Positions 16,172-24,680 of a DNA stretch of 44,060 nucleotides are shown here, in pieces. Location of the stretch: assembly GCA_031267385.1 (NCBI GenBank), contig JAIRZF010000139.1, positions 1-44,060 of the forward strand. Reading direction: 5' to 3'. The notes beneath the pieces were generated by a model. It saw only the letters and a list, made by a program, of their open reading frames with translations, did no database searches and was not told the DNA's origin. Origin of the DNA: Dysgonamonadaceae bacterium (GTDB lineage Bacteria > Bacteroidota > Bacteroidia > Bacteroidales > Azobacteroidaceae). The position numbers and the translations under genes are program-made. Positions within the stretch are counted from its first letter, which is position 1; each line of letters begins with the position of its first letter.

Positions 16172-16893
16172 TCCTTTATTAATTGATACGACAATTTATT
16201 TAATATGTCCACTGTTTCACTGTTAGTTCTACCTGAAGTCAAAACTAAACTTCCATCCTTTATGGGTGACTGCTCATTGTTTTGCTGTAGGATCTTTGTA
16301 ACTATATGCGCTCTGGAATAAAAATTACATTGAAGTCCCAACCCTTTGAAATAATCCGTATATAATAACTTGTTTTCGTATCCTGAAACAAGTTTTTGTA
16401 AGATTTTTTTTTGTATGTCGCCTTGTGTATCAGTAAAACACAATAACATTTCCAGAATTGAAATAGAAATGGTATACCCTCCTTTCTCATAATCAGATGC
16501 ATTTCCTTCTACAAAAGATATTTGTTGTAACTTTAGATCATACCGGTTCAATAATTCATTTGCAGCATCTTTTCTTTTGTAAAGTTCACGGATTCCATTG
16601 AAATTATCAAAAAATTTATTGATTCCTTTATTCCGATTATTGAAAGCAAAAATGTCATATAATAAAGGATATTCTAAACATATATCTGTCAGTTCGTTTG
16701 TCGACAAGGATAATAAAATCTCTTCCGGAACTTGACAGGCTTTTACCCTAGCTTCGTAGCTTTTTAACTTTCTCCATTCTTCCGTACCCGGTTTTACAGG
16801 AAAATCCCATTTATCCTTTGTTTCCTGGGCAAACATAGCGCCCGTTATTGTAAAGCATAATGCAATTAAAAATATTTTTGCTTTCATTTTCAC
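16168..16893 (-). CDS. Secreted protein, second member of the tandem paralogous family
   Basis: 241 residues. It has a Sec signal peptide with a predicted cut after MFA and no lipobox, so this member may be soluble while its two neighbours are lipid-anchored. The core is the same: DKWDFPVKPGTEEW, QVPEEILLSLSTNELTDICL, FNGIRELYKRK and LNKLSYQLIKE. It overlaps both neighbours by 4 nt. The gene is visibly more A/T-rich than the 367-residue paralogue upstream. Confidence 0.75.
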   Translation of the reverse strand: MKMKAKIFLIALCFTITGAMFAQETKDKWDFPVKPGTEEWRKLKSYEARVKACQVPEEILLSLSTNELTDICLEYPLLYDIFAFNNRNKGINKFFDNFNGIRELYKRKDAANELLNRYDLKLQQISFVEGNASDYEKGGYTISISILEMLLCFTDTQGDIQKKILQKLVSGYENKLLYTDYFKGLGLQCNFYSRAHIVTKILQQNNEQSPIKDGSLVLTSGRTNSETVDILNKLSYQLIKE

Positions 16894-17993
16894 TCTTTTA
16901 TTAATTGATACGACAATTCATCAAATGCCCGAATGTCTTCTTCGTTATACAGGTGTCCGTTATGAAACAGCCTTTTTACAATGTCTTCAGATAGCGTTTC
17001 GAGCGCCTCGGGATTCATTTTAAAGATGATGTGCGCTCGGGCAAAACGGTTACTGTCAAACACCAGAGTAGTCTCACTTTCGTAATTCCGTTCAGTTTCG
17101 TATCCGAGGACGAGGCGTCGCAATATTTCCGTAAACTCTTCCCTGTCTCCCTCGCCGTGCCATTCAATGCGGCTTAGCAACAGTTCGTCGAGCATGGGAG
17201 AGAAAATAATAATAAATCCACCGGCGTAGGGGTCTATTTTCAGAAGACAAAGATTATGAATATCCCGGCTATAATACTTCAGTATGTATTCAGATGCTTC
17301 TTCTCGCGTATAAAGCTCGCGTATTCCATTGAATCTAGCGTAAAGATCGTCGAGACCTGAATGAAAGTTAGTGAAAGCCACCACAGCATTAAACTGATAT
17401 GGATAGTTGAGGCAAAGATCCGTCAGGTCGGCTGTAGAAAGACCGGGCAATATCGCATCGGGAATCTGGAGGGCGTTTACCCTTTCTTCATAGCTGTGAA
17501 ATTGCCTCGTCCATTCGGCCCAATCGTCCATACCCGGCCTTGAAGGATAATCCCAGGGGAGTTCGCGTTGCGGCGTTTCTTCCCGTTCGCACGAAGACGG
17601 TTCTCCTATCGAACTTATTTCAATACAAAAAAACGAATAACCTGCAGGGGCTATTATTTGACCGGGAAAGTCATAAGCATTGCCGGAAAACGCTACCTTT
17701 TTATTGTTGACTTGATACGCTTCTTCCAGATTGCATGGGAAAAATAGATGAACCACATCATAAAGGATATATTCTTTCATAGCGCCTCCTCCCGGAACGG
17801 AGATGCCCCAACGTTGTGCTTCCGCATCAAAGAAGACAGTTCCTTCCAAATCACTGACTGCAAATGCATTTTGCTTGTTGTCGCAGTTGCATGACGCCGT
17901 ACTCTTTGCTACTTCTTCCCGGCACGAAGGAACGGGAAGAAGCGACAGCAGTAAGATTGTCATTGTAATGCTCTTGTTTAGAAGTTGTTTCAT
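16890..17993 (-). CDS. Lipoprotein, first and longest member of the tandem paralogous family
   Basis: 367 residues with a lipobox (PVPSC, C24). It adds an N-terminal module (about 37-140, including GTVFFDAEAQRWGISVPGGG) that the other two lack, followed by the shared core starting at RELPWDYPSRPG and ending DELSYQLIKE. The function is unknown. It is the first gene after the palindromic 23-nt array that separates it from the SusD gene upstream, and it is coupled by a 4-nt overlap to the next paralogue. Three copies in a row of one family, two lipid-anchored and one not, suggest surface or periplasmic roles or partners of the type IX protein that follows. Confidence 0.75.
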   Translation of the reverse strand: MKQLLNKSITMTILLLSLLPVPSCREEVAKSTASCNCDNKQNAFAVSDLEGTVFFDAEAQRWGISVPGGGAMKEYILYDVVHLFFPCNLEEAYQVNNKKVAFSGNAYDFPGQIIAPAGYSFFCIEISSIGEPSSCEREETPQRELPWDYPSRPGMDDWAEWTRQFHSYEERVNALQIPDAILPGLSTADLTDLCLNYPYQFNAVVAFTNFHSGLDDLYARFNGIRELYTREEASEYILKYYSRDIHNLCLLKIDPYAGGFIIIFSPMLDELLLSRIEWHGEGDREEFTEILRRLVLGYETERNYESETTLVFDSNRFARAHIIFKMNPEALETLSEDIVKRLFHNGHLYNEEDIRAFDELSYQLIKE

Positions 17994-18017
17994 GATCGTT
18001 GTTTTTCTGTGATTATG

Positions 18018-18109
18018 TGGGTCGGCATCACACGGGCGTGTGGGTCGGAGTCACACGCCCATGTGAGCCGGTCTCACACGCCCGTGTGAGTCGGCGCCAC
18101 ACGTCCGTG
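18018..18109. repeat. Four 23-nt units with palindromic CACACG..CGTGTG cores
   Basis: Units at 18018-18040, 18041-18063, 18064-18086 and 18087-18109 have exactly 23 nt each, with no spacers. Every unit contains an inverted repeat of 6-7 bp around a 2-nt centre; unit 2 has one mismatch. The block fills the gap between the SusD stop (18119) and the start of the 367-residue lipoprotein (17993), so it is in the 3' region of susD. Confidence 0.9.
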
Positions 18110-18118
18110 TGGTGTTTG

Positions 18119-19756
18119 CTAGTCTGTCCAGCCGGGTTCATAATTCCGGTAGGGGTTCTCTGTGACTGTACTGCCGTCGTAGCCGTAGTTCTGCCAGAGG
18201 CGAATGGGGTCGATGTCGCGTTCGGCCTTGGGGATCGGGAAGCGGTAGTAGTGCTTCTGTACATTCTGTTTCCCCAGTTCTTCGGCAACATATCCTTTGC
18301 TTACGGACTCTTTCAGGGTTTGAACGTAGATGCGCCAGCGGACGAGATCTGTCCAGCGGTTCTGTTCGTAGGTGAGCTCGAAGACGCGCTCCTGCTGGAT
18401 TCGCGCTTTGAAGCTGTTGTAATCCAGTCCTGCGGGAATGTCTGCAAGGGCTGAGGCGCTGCCGAGCGGTTGACGGAAAGCACGGCGGCGTACCTGGTTG
18501 ATGGCTTCGTAAGCTTCGGCGTTGGGCGTTCCGTCGCGCTCGTTGATGGCTTCGGCTTTGAGCAAGAGCACTTCTGCGTAGCGAATCACGGTGCGGTTGA
18601 CGTCGATCGTAGCCGCCGTTGTATTGATATGTGTTGTGTCGATGTATTTACGGTAGCGCACCTGATTGAAGACAAACACCGAATCGGGATGGTTTCCGTC
18701 GGGATTACGATATTCTTTCAGGTAGGTGCCGTTTTTGCGCTGGTCGCGGTCGTCGAAATCGTTGTGCCATTTGTTGACTATGGTTGAGGGGATGATCGGC
18801 GGTTTCTCTTGGGTCAGATCCCTTTCGTAGTTGCTTGTGGAAAAAACATGCGGGTCGGTGACGTTTGAAAACCCGCCGTAGAAAGAACAGTGTACCAGGT
18901 GGTTTCCGCCGCTGGTTCCCGAAACCTGTCCCTGTAGGTGCTGTACGGAAAACAGGACTTCCTTGCCGTTGCGGTTGTTGTTATTCCAGTTATCGAGGAA
19001 AGTTTCTTCGAGTGAATAGCCGGTAACGAGGTCGGCGTAGCGGACTGATTCGGTGAAGCGTTCTTTCCGCGTGGCTACGTCGGCGCTGTTGTCGGTCTGC
19101 CCCCAGACAAGATACACTTTCGACAGGTAGCCGAGGGCTGCTCCTTTGGAAGCGCGTCCGCGATCGGCTGCTGCGTAATCCGTATAAACGGGCAAGCCGT
19201 CTGCAGCGTCTTTCAGGTCGGAAACGATCTGGGCGTAAACGTCGTTGATTGCAGTACGTGGCACCTTGTCGCCGTCGATGTTGTGCAATACCAGGGGCAC
19301 TTCGCCCCAGAGTTGAACCAGGTAGAAGTAGGCGTATGCGCGGAGGAATTTGGCTTCGCCCAACAGTCGCGTCTTCAGGGTGGGGGTAACGATTTCCGAA
19401 GGCCCGATTTTGTCGACTACGTCGTTGGCGCGTGTAATTGTATTGTAAAGTGCATTCCAGACGGAAGCTACGTAGCCGTTATCGGGGTACCAGTCCATTG
19501 TGGCGAGCAAAGCGCCTGCACTGTTGGGGTTTTCTCCGTTTGTTTCCAGTTCCGACGTCAGGTCGATAAGGTATCCCAAAGCCGTACTGATGCCGACATT
19601 GGGTTGATAGACGGCGGAAGTAACCGCAATGGCGTCGGCGTCGGATTTCGGGAAGTTTCCGTCGGATATTTGTCCGATAGGCACAACATCCAGGTCGTTG
19701 CAGGAGAAAAGTGTTGCAGATAATACGATTGATAAGATATAGATAGACTTTTTCAT
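18119..19756 (-). CDS. SusD/RagB-family nutrient-binding lipoprotein
   Basis: 545 residues with a lipobox (ATLFSC, C19) and the usual N-terminal DLDVVP motif. Other family signs are the TPR-rich half containing AKFLRAYAYFYLVQLWGEVPL and the C-terminal ERVFELTYEQNRWTDLVRW. SusD proteins cap the SusC channel outside the outer membrane and bind the imported oligomer. It follows its SusC partner by 21 nt. The neighbouring genes encode peptidases rather than glycosidases, so the ligand may be peptide-like; this is inference from context. Confidence 0.95.
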   Translation of the reverse strand: MKKSIYILSIVLSATLFSCNDLDVVPIGQISDGNFPKSDADAIAVTSAVYQPNVGISTALGYLIDLTSELETNGENPNSAGALLATMDWYPDNGYVASVWNALYNTITRANDVVDKIGPSEIVTPTLKTRLLGEAKFLRAYAYFYLVQLWGEVPLVLHNIDGDKVPRTAINDVYAQIVSDLKDAADGLPVYTDYAAADRGRASKGAALGYLSKVYLVWGQTDNSADVATRKERFTESVRYADLVTGYSLEETFLDNWNNNNRNGKEVLFSVQHLQGQVSGTSGGNHLVHCSFYGGFSNVTDPHVFSTSNYERDLTQEKPPIIPSTIVNKWHNDFDDRDQRKNGTYLKEYRNPDGNHPDSVFVFNQVRYRKYIDTTHINTTAATIDVNRTVIRYAEVLLLKAEAINERDGTPNAEAYEAINQVRRRAFRQPLGSASALADIPAGLDYNSFKARIQQERVFELTYEQNRWTDLVRWRIYVQTLKESVSKGYVAEELGKQNVQKHYYRFPIPKAERDIDPIRLWQNYGYDGSTVTENPYRNYEPGWTD

Positions 19757-19777
19757 TTTGCTTTTCAGTTTAATATA

Positions 19778-22700
19778 TTAATAAGAGAGATTCACACCCA
19801 AAGAAATCGTTCTTGCCAGCGGATAAGAAGATCCGCCGCCGGTTTCGGGATCATAACCGGTAAAATCAGTGATGGTAAGCAGGTTTTGCCCCGTCAGAAA
19901 CACCCTGAATTTAGAGGATGGAGCCGCCTTGATTCGCACAGGTAAGTTATAGCTGAGCGTAATGTTTTTCAGCCGCAGGTAAGCTCCGTCTTCCAGAAAG
20001 CGGCTGGAAGTGTAGACGGATGCGGAAGTACGCGCCTTCGGGATCTCGGTCGACGGGTTCTCCGCCGTCCAACGATCGGCCAGCACAGCCAGCCCGTTGT
20101 ATGAAGCGTGCGGCGTTGAAAGCGTTTGACGCAGGGAATTGTAAATCTTATTCCCGCTCACGCCCTGGAACGAAGCGTAGAAACTGAGATTGCCGTATGA
20201 GAGGGTGGTGTTGAAGCCGTAGGTAATATCCGGAGTGCTTGAACCGAGGACTACGCGGTCGTTGTCGTTCACCACATTATCGCCGTCCGGATTATCGTCG
20301 CTCACCGGGTTCTGGTTAACGAACCACTCGTCGCCCGGGCCAAAAGCCGGCGACAAAGCGGTTTGCCACGATGCGGGCGATATCTTTGTAAGATCGTCGC
20401 CTATCTGCACAATGCCGCCGTAAACAATCAGGTACTGGAGATTGAGCGGATGTCCCACACGGATAGTATTGCCGATGTTTTCCTGGTCGCCGGCGAGTTT
20501 CAGTACCTTGTTAACGTTTTTAGCAATATTTCCCGAAACATTCCATTTCAGTTTGCGCTGGTCGATAAGCGTGCCGCTCACTTCCAATTCGACGCCTTTA
20601 TTGCTGATATTCCCTATGTTGCGCAATACCGAAGAAAAGCCGGTGCCGATAGAAGTCGGCGTATTAAGCAACAAGTCCGAAGTCTTTTTGTAGTAAGCGT
20701 CGGCCGTGATATTGAGCCGGTGGTTGAACAGGACGGCGTCGATACCGACGTTGTAGGCGACTGTCTGCTCCCACTTCAAATCGGGATTTTCGGGACGGGA
20801 ACGGACGTATCCGACAATCAGTTGTTCGTTGAAAGAATAAGGACTGGTTGCCCCGTATGTAGCCTCGTACTGATAATTCCCTATTTCCTGGTTGCCCACC
20901 GTTCCGAGGCTTGTCCGCAGTTTCAATTCGTTCAGCTTGCGGTTGTTTTTCAGGAAAGCTTCGTCGCTTATGTTCCACGAAACACCGACCGATGGAAAAT
21001 AACCCCACCGGTGTTTGGCTGCGAAACGCGAAGAACCGTCGGCGCGGAGAGTAGCTGTCAGATTATATTTTTCCCTGAATGTATAGTTTACCCGGCCGAT
21101 GTAAGAGTTCAGAATTGCTTCGGAACCGCCCGACGACGCCGCTTCCCGACTGTTGCCGCTTCCCAGGCTGTGCCAGAGGATCTGTTCGTTGGCGAAGTTA
21201 GCAGCCGAAGCAGTCGCATTTTCCGTAACGGTGCTCTGGGTGGTATAGCCGGCCAGCGCATCAATGTAATGTTCCTTGCTTAACTGCTTGGTATAGTTGA
21301 GCGTATATTCGTATTGCCATACGTCGGTGCGGCGATTTCCCACGCTGGCCAGACCATTGGAACTGAAACCGCCCGCAGTGTAGGAGGGAGCGAAATAGTT
21401 CGTCGTAGCGTTGGCGATATTCGTTCCGCCCGACACTTTCAACACCAGCGACGGGATGATGGAATAACTGATCGCCACATTGGCCAGCAAAGTATTGGCA
21501 TGGTTTTGCGCCGTCGTATTCGTCAGGGTGGACACCGCGTTGGTAACTCTGTCGCCGTCGCGCAAGTCGCCTGTTTCATACGGGTTGGCATAGTTGAAAC
21601 TGCCGTCGGGATTGTAAATCGAAACCAGAGGCGAAGTGCGGATCGCATCATCGAGCGAGTTGTTCCGGTAGGAATACGAAGGATACTCGTTCAGCCCGTT
21701 CTGATTTAATTTACTTGCATTTAAATTAAGGCTTACCTTGAGGTTTTTCAGCACATCGCGCTCCAGATTGAGCCGGCCGACGTAGCGCTTGAAGTCGGTA
21801 TTGAGCAGAATACCGTCCTGATCGGTGAAATTCCCCGAAAAGGAGTAGCGGGTCTTATCATCGCCTCCGCTGAAAGAAATCTGATGCGTTTGGGTAGCGG
21901 CCGTTCGGAGAACGGCGTCCTGCCAGTCGGTACCCCTGCCCAGGGCGGCCACTTCGGCGTCGGACAGCTTCACTGCTCCGCCGATTTCCCGGTTGAGCGC
22001 CACCCACCCCTGAGCATCGAGCAAGTCCAGGGTTTTTGACGCTTGTTGCCAGCCGATAGAGTATTGGTATTCGATGTTGTCCCTGCCTTTTTTCCCGGAT
22101 TTGGTGGTGATGATGATGACACCGTTCGATCCGCGCGACCCGTAGATGGCCGTAGCCGATACGTCTTTGAGGATCTGGATGTTTTCGATGTCGTTGGGAT
22201 TGAGCGCCGCCAAAGGATTCAGGTTGGCCGTGACCTGACTTACTCCCGAACTTGTAGAACTGTTGCCGAACAGGATCACGCCGTCGACTACATAAAGCGG
22301 TTCGTTGCTCGCGTTGATGGAGTTGCCGCCCCGGATGCGCGCCGAAAAGGTAGAACCGGGTTGCCCGCCCTGCGTGATATTCAGTCCGGCTGCTGCGCCG
22401 CCCAGCAAATTATCGATCGAAACCACGGGTTGTGAAAGTGTTTCTTTTGAGATGGAAGTAACGGCTCCCGTCAGTTCTTTCCGTTTTTGCGTTCCGTAAC
22501 CTACCACGACTATTTCGTTCAGGAAATTTATGTTTTCCCGGAGGTATATGATTATCGGTTCTGTAAATTCGTAGATATCGACTTCCTGCTTTTTATAGCC
22601 CAGATAATTGATGGAAATGGTGGCCGGAAGCGATTGGAGGATAAGGGAGAAATTCCCGTTCGTGTCGCTGGCGGTTCCTGTTTGTTTTGAACTTTCGAGT

Positions 22701-22840
22701 GAAATACCGGCTCCAATGATGGGTTCCAAGGTTCTTTCGTCGACTATTTTCCCTTCGATTTTCACGTTTCCCTCTTGTGCAAAAGCAAAAAATGGGAAGA
22801 AAATGATTGTTAATAACAAAAAACATACTACTTTTATCAT
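19778..22840 (-). CDS. SusC/RagA-family TonB-dependent outer-membrane transporter
   Basis: 1020 residues when started at the ATG giving MIKVVCFLLLTIIFF, a proper signal peptide; an in-frame ATG 13 codons earlier would put charged residues in front and is rejected. After the signal come a carboxypeptidase-regulatory-like beta domain (KIEGKIVDERTLEPIIGAG), the SusC signature EIVVVGYGTQKRKELTGAV, the plug (ILKDVSATAIYGSRGSNGVI) and a 22-strand barrel ending in LGVNLSY. It imports a substrate captured by the SusD partner, using TonB energy. A hairpin lies between it and the PstS-like gene upstream. No sigma/anti-sigma or other regulator is adjacent. Confidence 0.96.
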   Translation of the reverse strand: MIKVVCFLLLTIIFFPFFAFAQEGNVKIEGKIVDERTLEPIIGAGISLESSKQTGTASDTNGNFSLILQSLPATISINYLGYKKQEVDIYEFTEPIIIYLRENINFLNEIVVVGYGTQKRKELTGAVTSISKETLSQPVVSIDNLLGGAAAGLNITQGGQPGSTFSARIRGGNSINASNEPLYVVDGVILFGNSSTSSGVSQVTANLNPLAALNPNDIENIQILKDVSATAIYGSRGSNGVIIITTKSGKKGRDNIEYQYSIGWQQASKTLDLLDAQGWVALNREIGGAVKLSDAEVAALGRGTDWQDAVLRTAATQTHQISFSGGDDKTRYSFSGNFTDQDGILLNTDFKRYVGRLNLERDVLKNLKVSLNLNASKLNQNGLNEYPSYSYRNNSLDDAIRTSPLVSIYNPDGSFNYANPYETGDLRDGDRVTNAVSTLTNTTAQNHANTLLANVAISYSIIPSLVLKVSGGTNIANATTNYFAPSYTAGGFSSNGLASVGNRRTDVWQYEYTLNYTKQLSKEHYIDALAGYTTQSTVTENATASAANFANEQILWHSLGSGNSREAASSGGSEAILNSYIGRVNYTFREKYNLTATLRADGSSRFAAKHRWGYFPSVGVSWNISDEAFLKNNRKLNELKLRTSLGTVGNQEIGNYQYEATYGATSPYSFNEQLIVGYVRSRPENPDLKWEQTVAYNVGIDAVLFNHRLNITADAYYKKTSDLLLNTPTSIGTGFSSVLRNIGNISNKGVELEVSGTLIDQRKLKWNVSGNIAKNVNKVLKLAGDQENIGNTIRVGHPLNLQYLIVYGGIVQIGDDLTKISPASWQTALSPAFGPGDEWFVNQNPVSDDNPDGDNVVNDNDRVVLGSSTPDITYGFNTTLSYGNLSFYASFQGVSGNKIYNSLRQTLSTPHASYNGLAVLADRWTAENPSTEIPKARTSASVYTSSRFLEDGAYLRLKNITLSYNLPVRIKAAPSSKFRVFLTGQNLLTITDFTGYDPETGGGSSYPLARTISLGVNLSY

Positions 22841-22861
22841 GATTTTTACTTGTTTAGAATC

Positions 22862-22905
22862 AAGCGTCCTCCTATCCAATTTGCAGAGCGGTGCGGAGGG
22901 CGCTT
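22862..22905 (-). other. Intercistronic hairpin between the PstS-like gene and SusC
   Basis: AAGCGTCCTCC (22862-22872) pairs with 22895-22905 over 11 bp including one G-T wobble, with a 22-nt loop. The T-run is on the + strand side, where no gene needs it. In the leftward transcript it is a stem without a good T-run and could stabilise or partly terminate between the two genes. Confidence 0.5.
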
Positions 22906-22922
22906 TTTATTAATTTTGAAAC

Positions 22923-23882
22923 TTATTTATTTACCAGTAATTTGGTTCCGATGTCGGATATTTGTTTTCGCTGTTGAGCGAGTGTTTTTGTGTCCAATTG
23001 CAGAAAACCGAACGAATGGATATAATCCTGCCCTTTTGAAAGCGTCCATTCCAGAAATCGAAGTATTTCCGGGTTTACTTTTTTCGGCAATACGAATGTC
23101 AATTCTTCTACCGGTATCAGGTTAATATTTCTGTTTTCCAGAAGATCGATCGTTTTATCCAGATTCAGAGCATCCAGTATTTCTGCATATTCTTTTTTCA
23201 CGTCCAACGGAAGCAGTACTATACCGTCGTTTAATTTTCGCGATTCGGTATTGAAGACATAGTTCAAATTATTGAAACTAACACCCTTGTCGTCTTTTTT
23301 TACGGCATTGTTCAGATAAATATCGTCTCCTGCAATCTTTTTTCCTTTCAGATCGATTGTTTCGTATCCGAAATGTCCTGCGAATGAGCGGGCTATCGAA
23401 TAAGAACCGTTACCCGAATAAACCGTTGCATCGTACTTTTCCTTTTTGTTTGGTTCGTAGTCGTCGGCAAGGGCGTCTTTTTCAAAAAACAATTCTTTGA
23501 TCCGCTTTTCGTTTAGTTTTTTCTTCTTGAACTCATCAGGCAAGGCATTGTTTCTGCCTGCAATCGGCAGGATGGCGTACTTTCCAAAGGAAACGATTGT
23601 TGTCTGCGCCTGTACAACACTGTCGTCTTGTATTCCGAACGGTACAACTTCAATCGAATGTTCATGCGCTTCTTTACCGGTGATAGACAACGATATGCCG
23701 GGATGTTCCTTTGAATACTCGGAAATCCATTTTTCCAACAAGGCGTCTACAAATTTGACTCCTTTAATATAAACGACCTCCTGCTGAACAGGGTTAATAA
23801 TGACGCCCGCTATTTGTGCGCCGACGGAGCTACTGATGGTGATCAGTGCAATCAAACTTAATGTTAATACTTTCCGATTCAT
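22923..23882 (-). CDS. PstS-like periplasmic substrate-binding protein
   Basis: 319 residues from the ATG giving MNRKVLTLSLIALITISSSVGAQ (signal peptide); an upstream in-frame ATG would add 12 polar residues and is not favoured. The fold signs are those of phosphate-type binding proteins: YIKGVKFVDALLEKWISEYSKEHPGISLSITG, then SFGKYAILPIAGRNN and YSGNGSYSIARSF. No ABC permease or ATPase gene is near. Instead the gene precedes SusC and SusD in the same direction with an 82-nt gap, so it probably works with that outer-membrane import system. The ligand is unknown. Confidence 0.75.
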   Translation of the reverse strand: MNRKVLTLSLIALITISSSVGAQIAGVIINPVQQEVVYIKGVKFVDALLEKWISEYSKEHPGISLSITGKEAHEHSIEVVPFGIQDDSVVQAQTTIVSFGKYAILPIAGRNNALPDEFKKKKLNEKRIKELFFEKDALADDYEPNKKEKYDATVYSGNGSYSIARSFAGHFGYETIDLKGKKIAGDDIYLNNAVKKDDKGVSFNNLNYVFNTESRKLNDGIVLLPLDVKKEYAEILDALNLDKTIDLLENRNINLIPVEELTFVLPKKVNPEILRFLEWTLSKGQDYIHSFGFLQLDTKTLAQQRKQISDIGTKLLVNK

Positions 23883-23922
23883 CTCTCTTTGTTTTATGTA
23901 ATTTATTTTACTTATCAAATTA

Positions 23923-23955
23923 AAAAGGCTGTCGAATTTCTTCGGACAGCCTTTT
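23923..23955 (-). terminator. Intrinsic terminator upstream of the PstS-like gene
   Basis: Positions 23923-23933 pair perfectly with 23945-23955 (11 bp, 11-nt loop with partial inner pairing). On the - strand the stem ends in a T-run (TTTTTAATTT), so it would stop leftward transcripts coming from ruvC or from the promoter-like box at 24649. A shorter T-run exists on the + strand. Confidence 0.7.
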
Positions 23956-24150
23956 CGTTATTTATTTTACAGGTTCTTATACACATAAACAACATGCTGT
24001 CCGACTTTTGGCGCCACACATCATGCATATACAGATATAAGAACGATATAAATTCATTTGCTTAATTTTTTCTGCAAAGTACGGGGTATTCCGGGACATC
24101 TGCAATACCTAGTTTGTGGTATATTTTGGTTGCGAGGTTTTTGGAGGGTG

Positions 24151-24215
24151 TTTTTGGGACTTTTGGGACTTTGGGGATTTTTGGAACAATGAGGGACTTT
24201 TGGGACATGAGGGAC
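24151..24215. repeat. Degenerate 9-10-nt tandem repeat (TTTTGGGAC family)
   Basis: About seven head-to-tail units such as TTTTTGGGAC, TTTTGGGAC, TTTGGGGAT, AATGAGGGAC and ATGAGGGAC. A related pair (GGGACTTTGGGAC) is found just after the regulator gene stop, near 28094-28106. Confidence 0.6.
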
Positions 24216-24278
24216 AAAATGGTAAGACCGTAAGAAAAGGGAGATTACCATCGTTAAAAACAGGGTTGATAGTAACGG

Positions 24279-24488
24279 GGATTCGTGTCCGCGTGGCGCG
24301 TATTCGTGTCCGGGCGGCGCGGATTCGTGTCCGCGTGGCGCGTATTCGTGTCCGGGCGGCGCGGATTCGTGTCCGCGTGACGCGTATTCGTGTCCGCGTG
24401 GCGCGGATTCGTGTCCGGGTGGCGCGTATTCGTGTCCGCGTGACGCGTATTCGTGTCCGAGCGACGCGTACACGTGTCCGAGCGACGC
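24279..24488. repeat. Ten 21-nt GC-rich tandem units (GTATTCGTGTCCGCGTGGCGC family)
   Basis: Ten contiguous units of exactly 21 nt. Variation is confined to a few positions (GTATT/GGATT/GTACA, GCG/GGG/GAG, GGC/GAC). There are no spacers, so it is not a CRISPR array. Since 21 is a multiple of three, the array keeps frames open on both strands and gives misleading peptide repeats. It lies 3' of ruvC in an otherwise A/T-rich spacer; the last two units form part of the hairpin at 24446-24522. Confidence 0.92.
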
Positions 24489-24522
24489 GGACACGTGTAC
24501 GCGTCGCTCGGACACGAATACG
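24446..24522. other. Perfect 34-bp inverted repeat closing the 21-nt array
   Basis: Bases 24446-24479 are the exact reverse complement of 24489-24522, with a 9-nt loop (GAGCGACGC). The left arm is formed by array units 9-10 and the right arm is a reversed copy of the same sequence. There is no T-run, so it is not an ordinary terminator. Confidence 0.9.
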
Positions 24523-24648
24523 AATGGGGAAAAGTCATATAATCCTCTTGTTTTGACAAGGGGTAATGCTTTGATATTAATGAATTTATGATTACCTACG
24601 CGTGCGAGGCTGTGCGTGATTTGTTGTTAGTACGATGATTTGTAGGGG

Positions 24649-24656
24649 CAAAGGTA
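24649..24656 (-). promoter_or_regulatory. Leftward -7 promoter box just after ruvC
   Basis: The - strand reads TACCTTTG, an exact -7 consensus, with a TTTA-like -33 element about 19 nt further upstream. Transcription would start near 24643 and run through the hairpin and 21-nt array towards the terminator at 23923-23955. Confidence 0.35.
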
Positions 24657-24680
24657 ATAATAATGAATTGTAAGTTAAAG

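Noticed and set aside
22862-22905. Terminator for a + strand gene
   Set aside because: The T-run is on the + side, but no + strand gene precedes it, so it is listed as an intercistronic hairpin.
24279-24488. CRISPR array
   Set aside because: Units are directly adjacent without spacers, and no cas gene is in the window. The same holds for 18018-18109 and 39897-40217.
24054-24556. Open frames on both strands encoding regular 7-residue repeats
   Set aside because: They arise because the 21-nt array is a multiple of three and lacks stops. There is no signal peptide, domain or promoter-start arrangement that supports translation.
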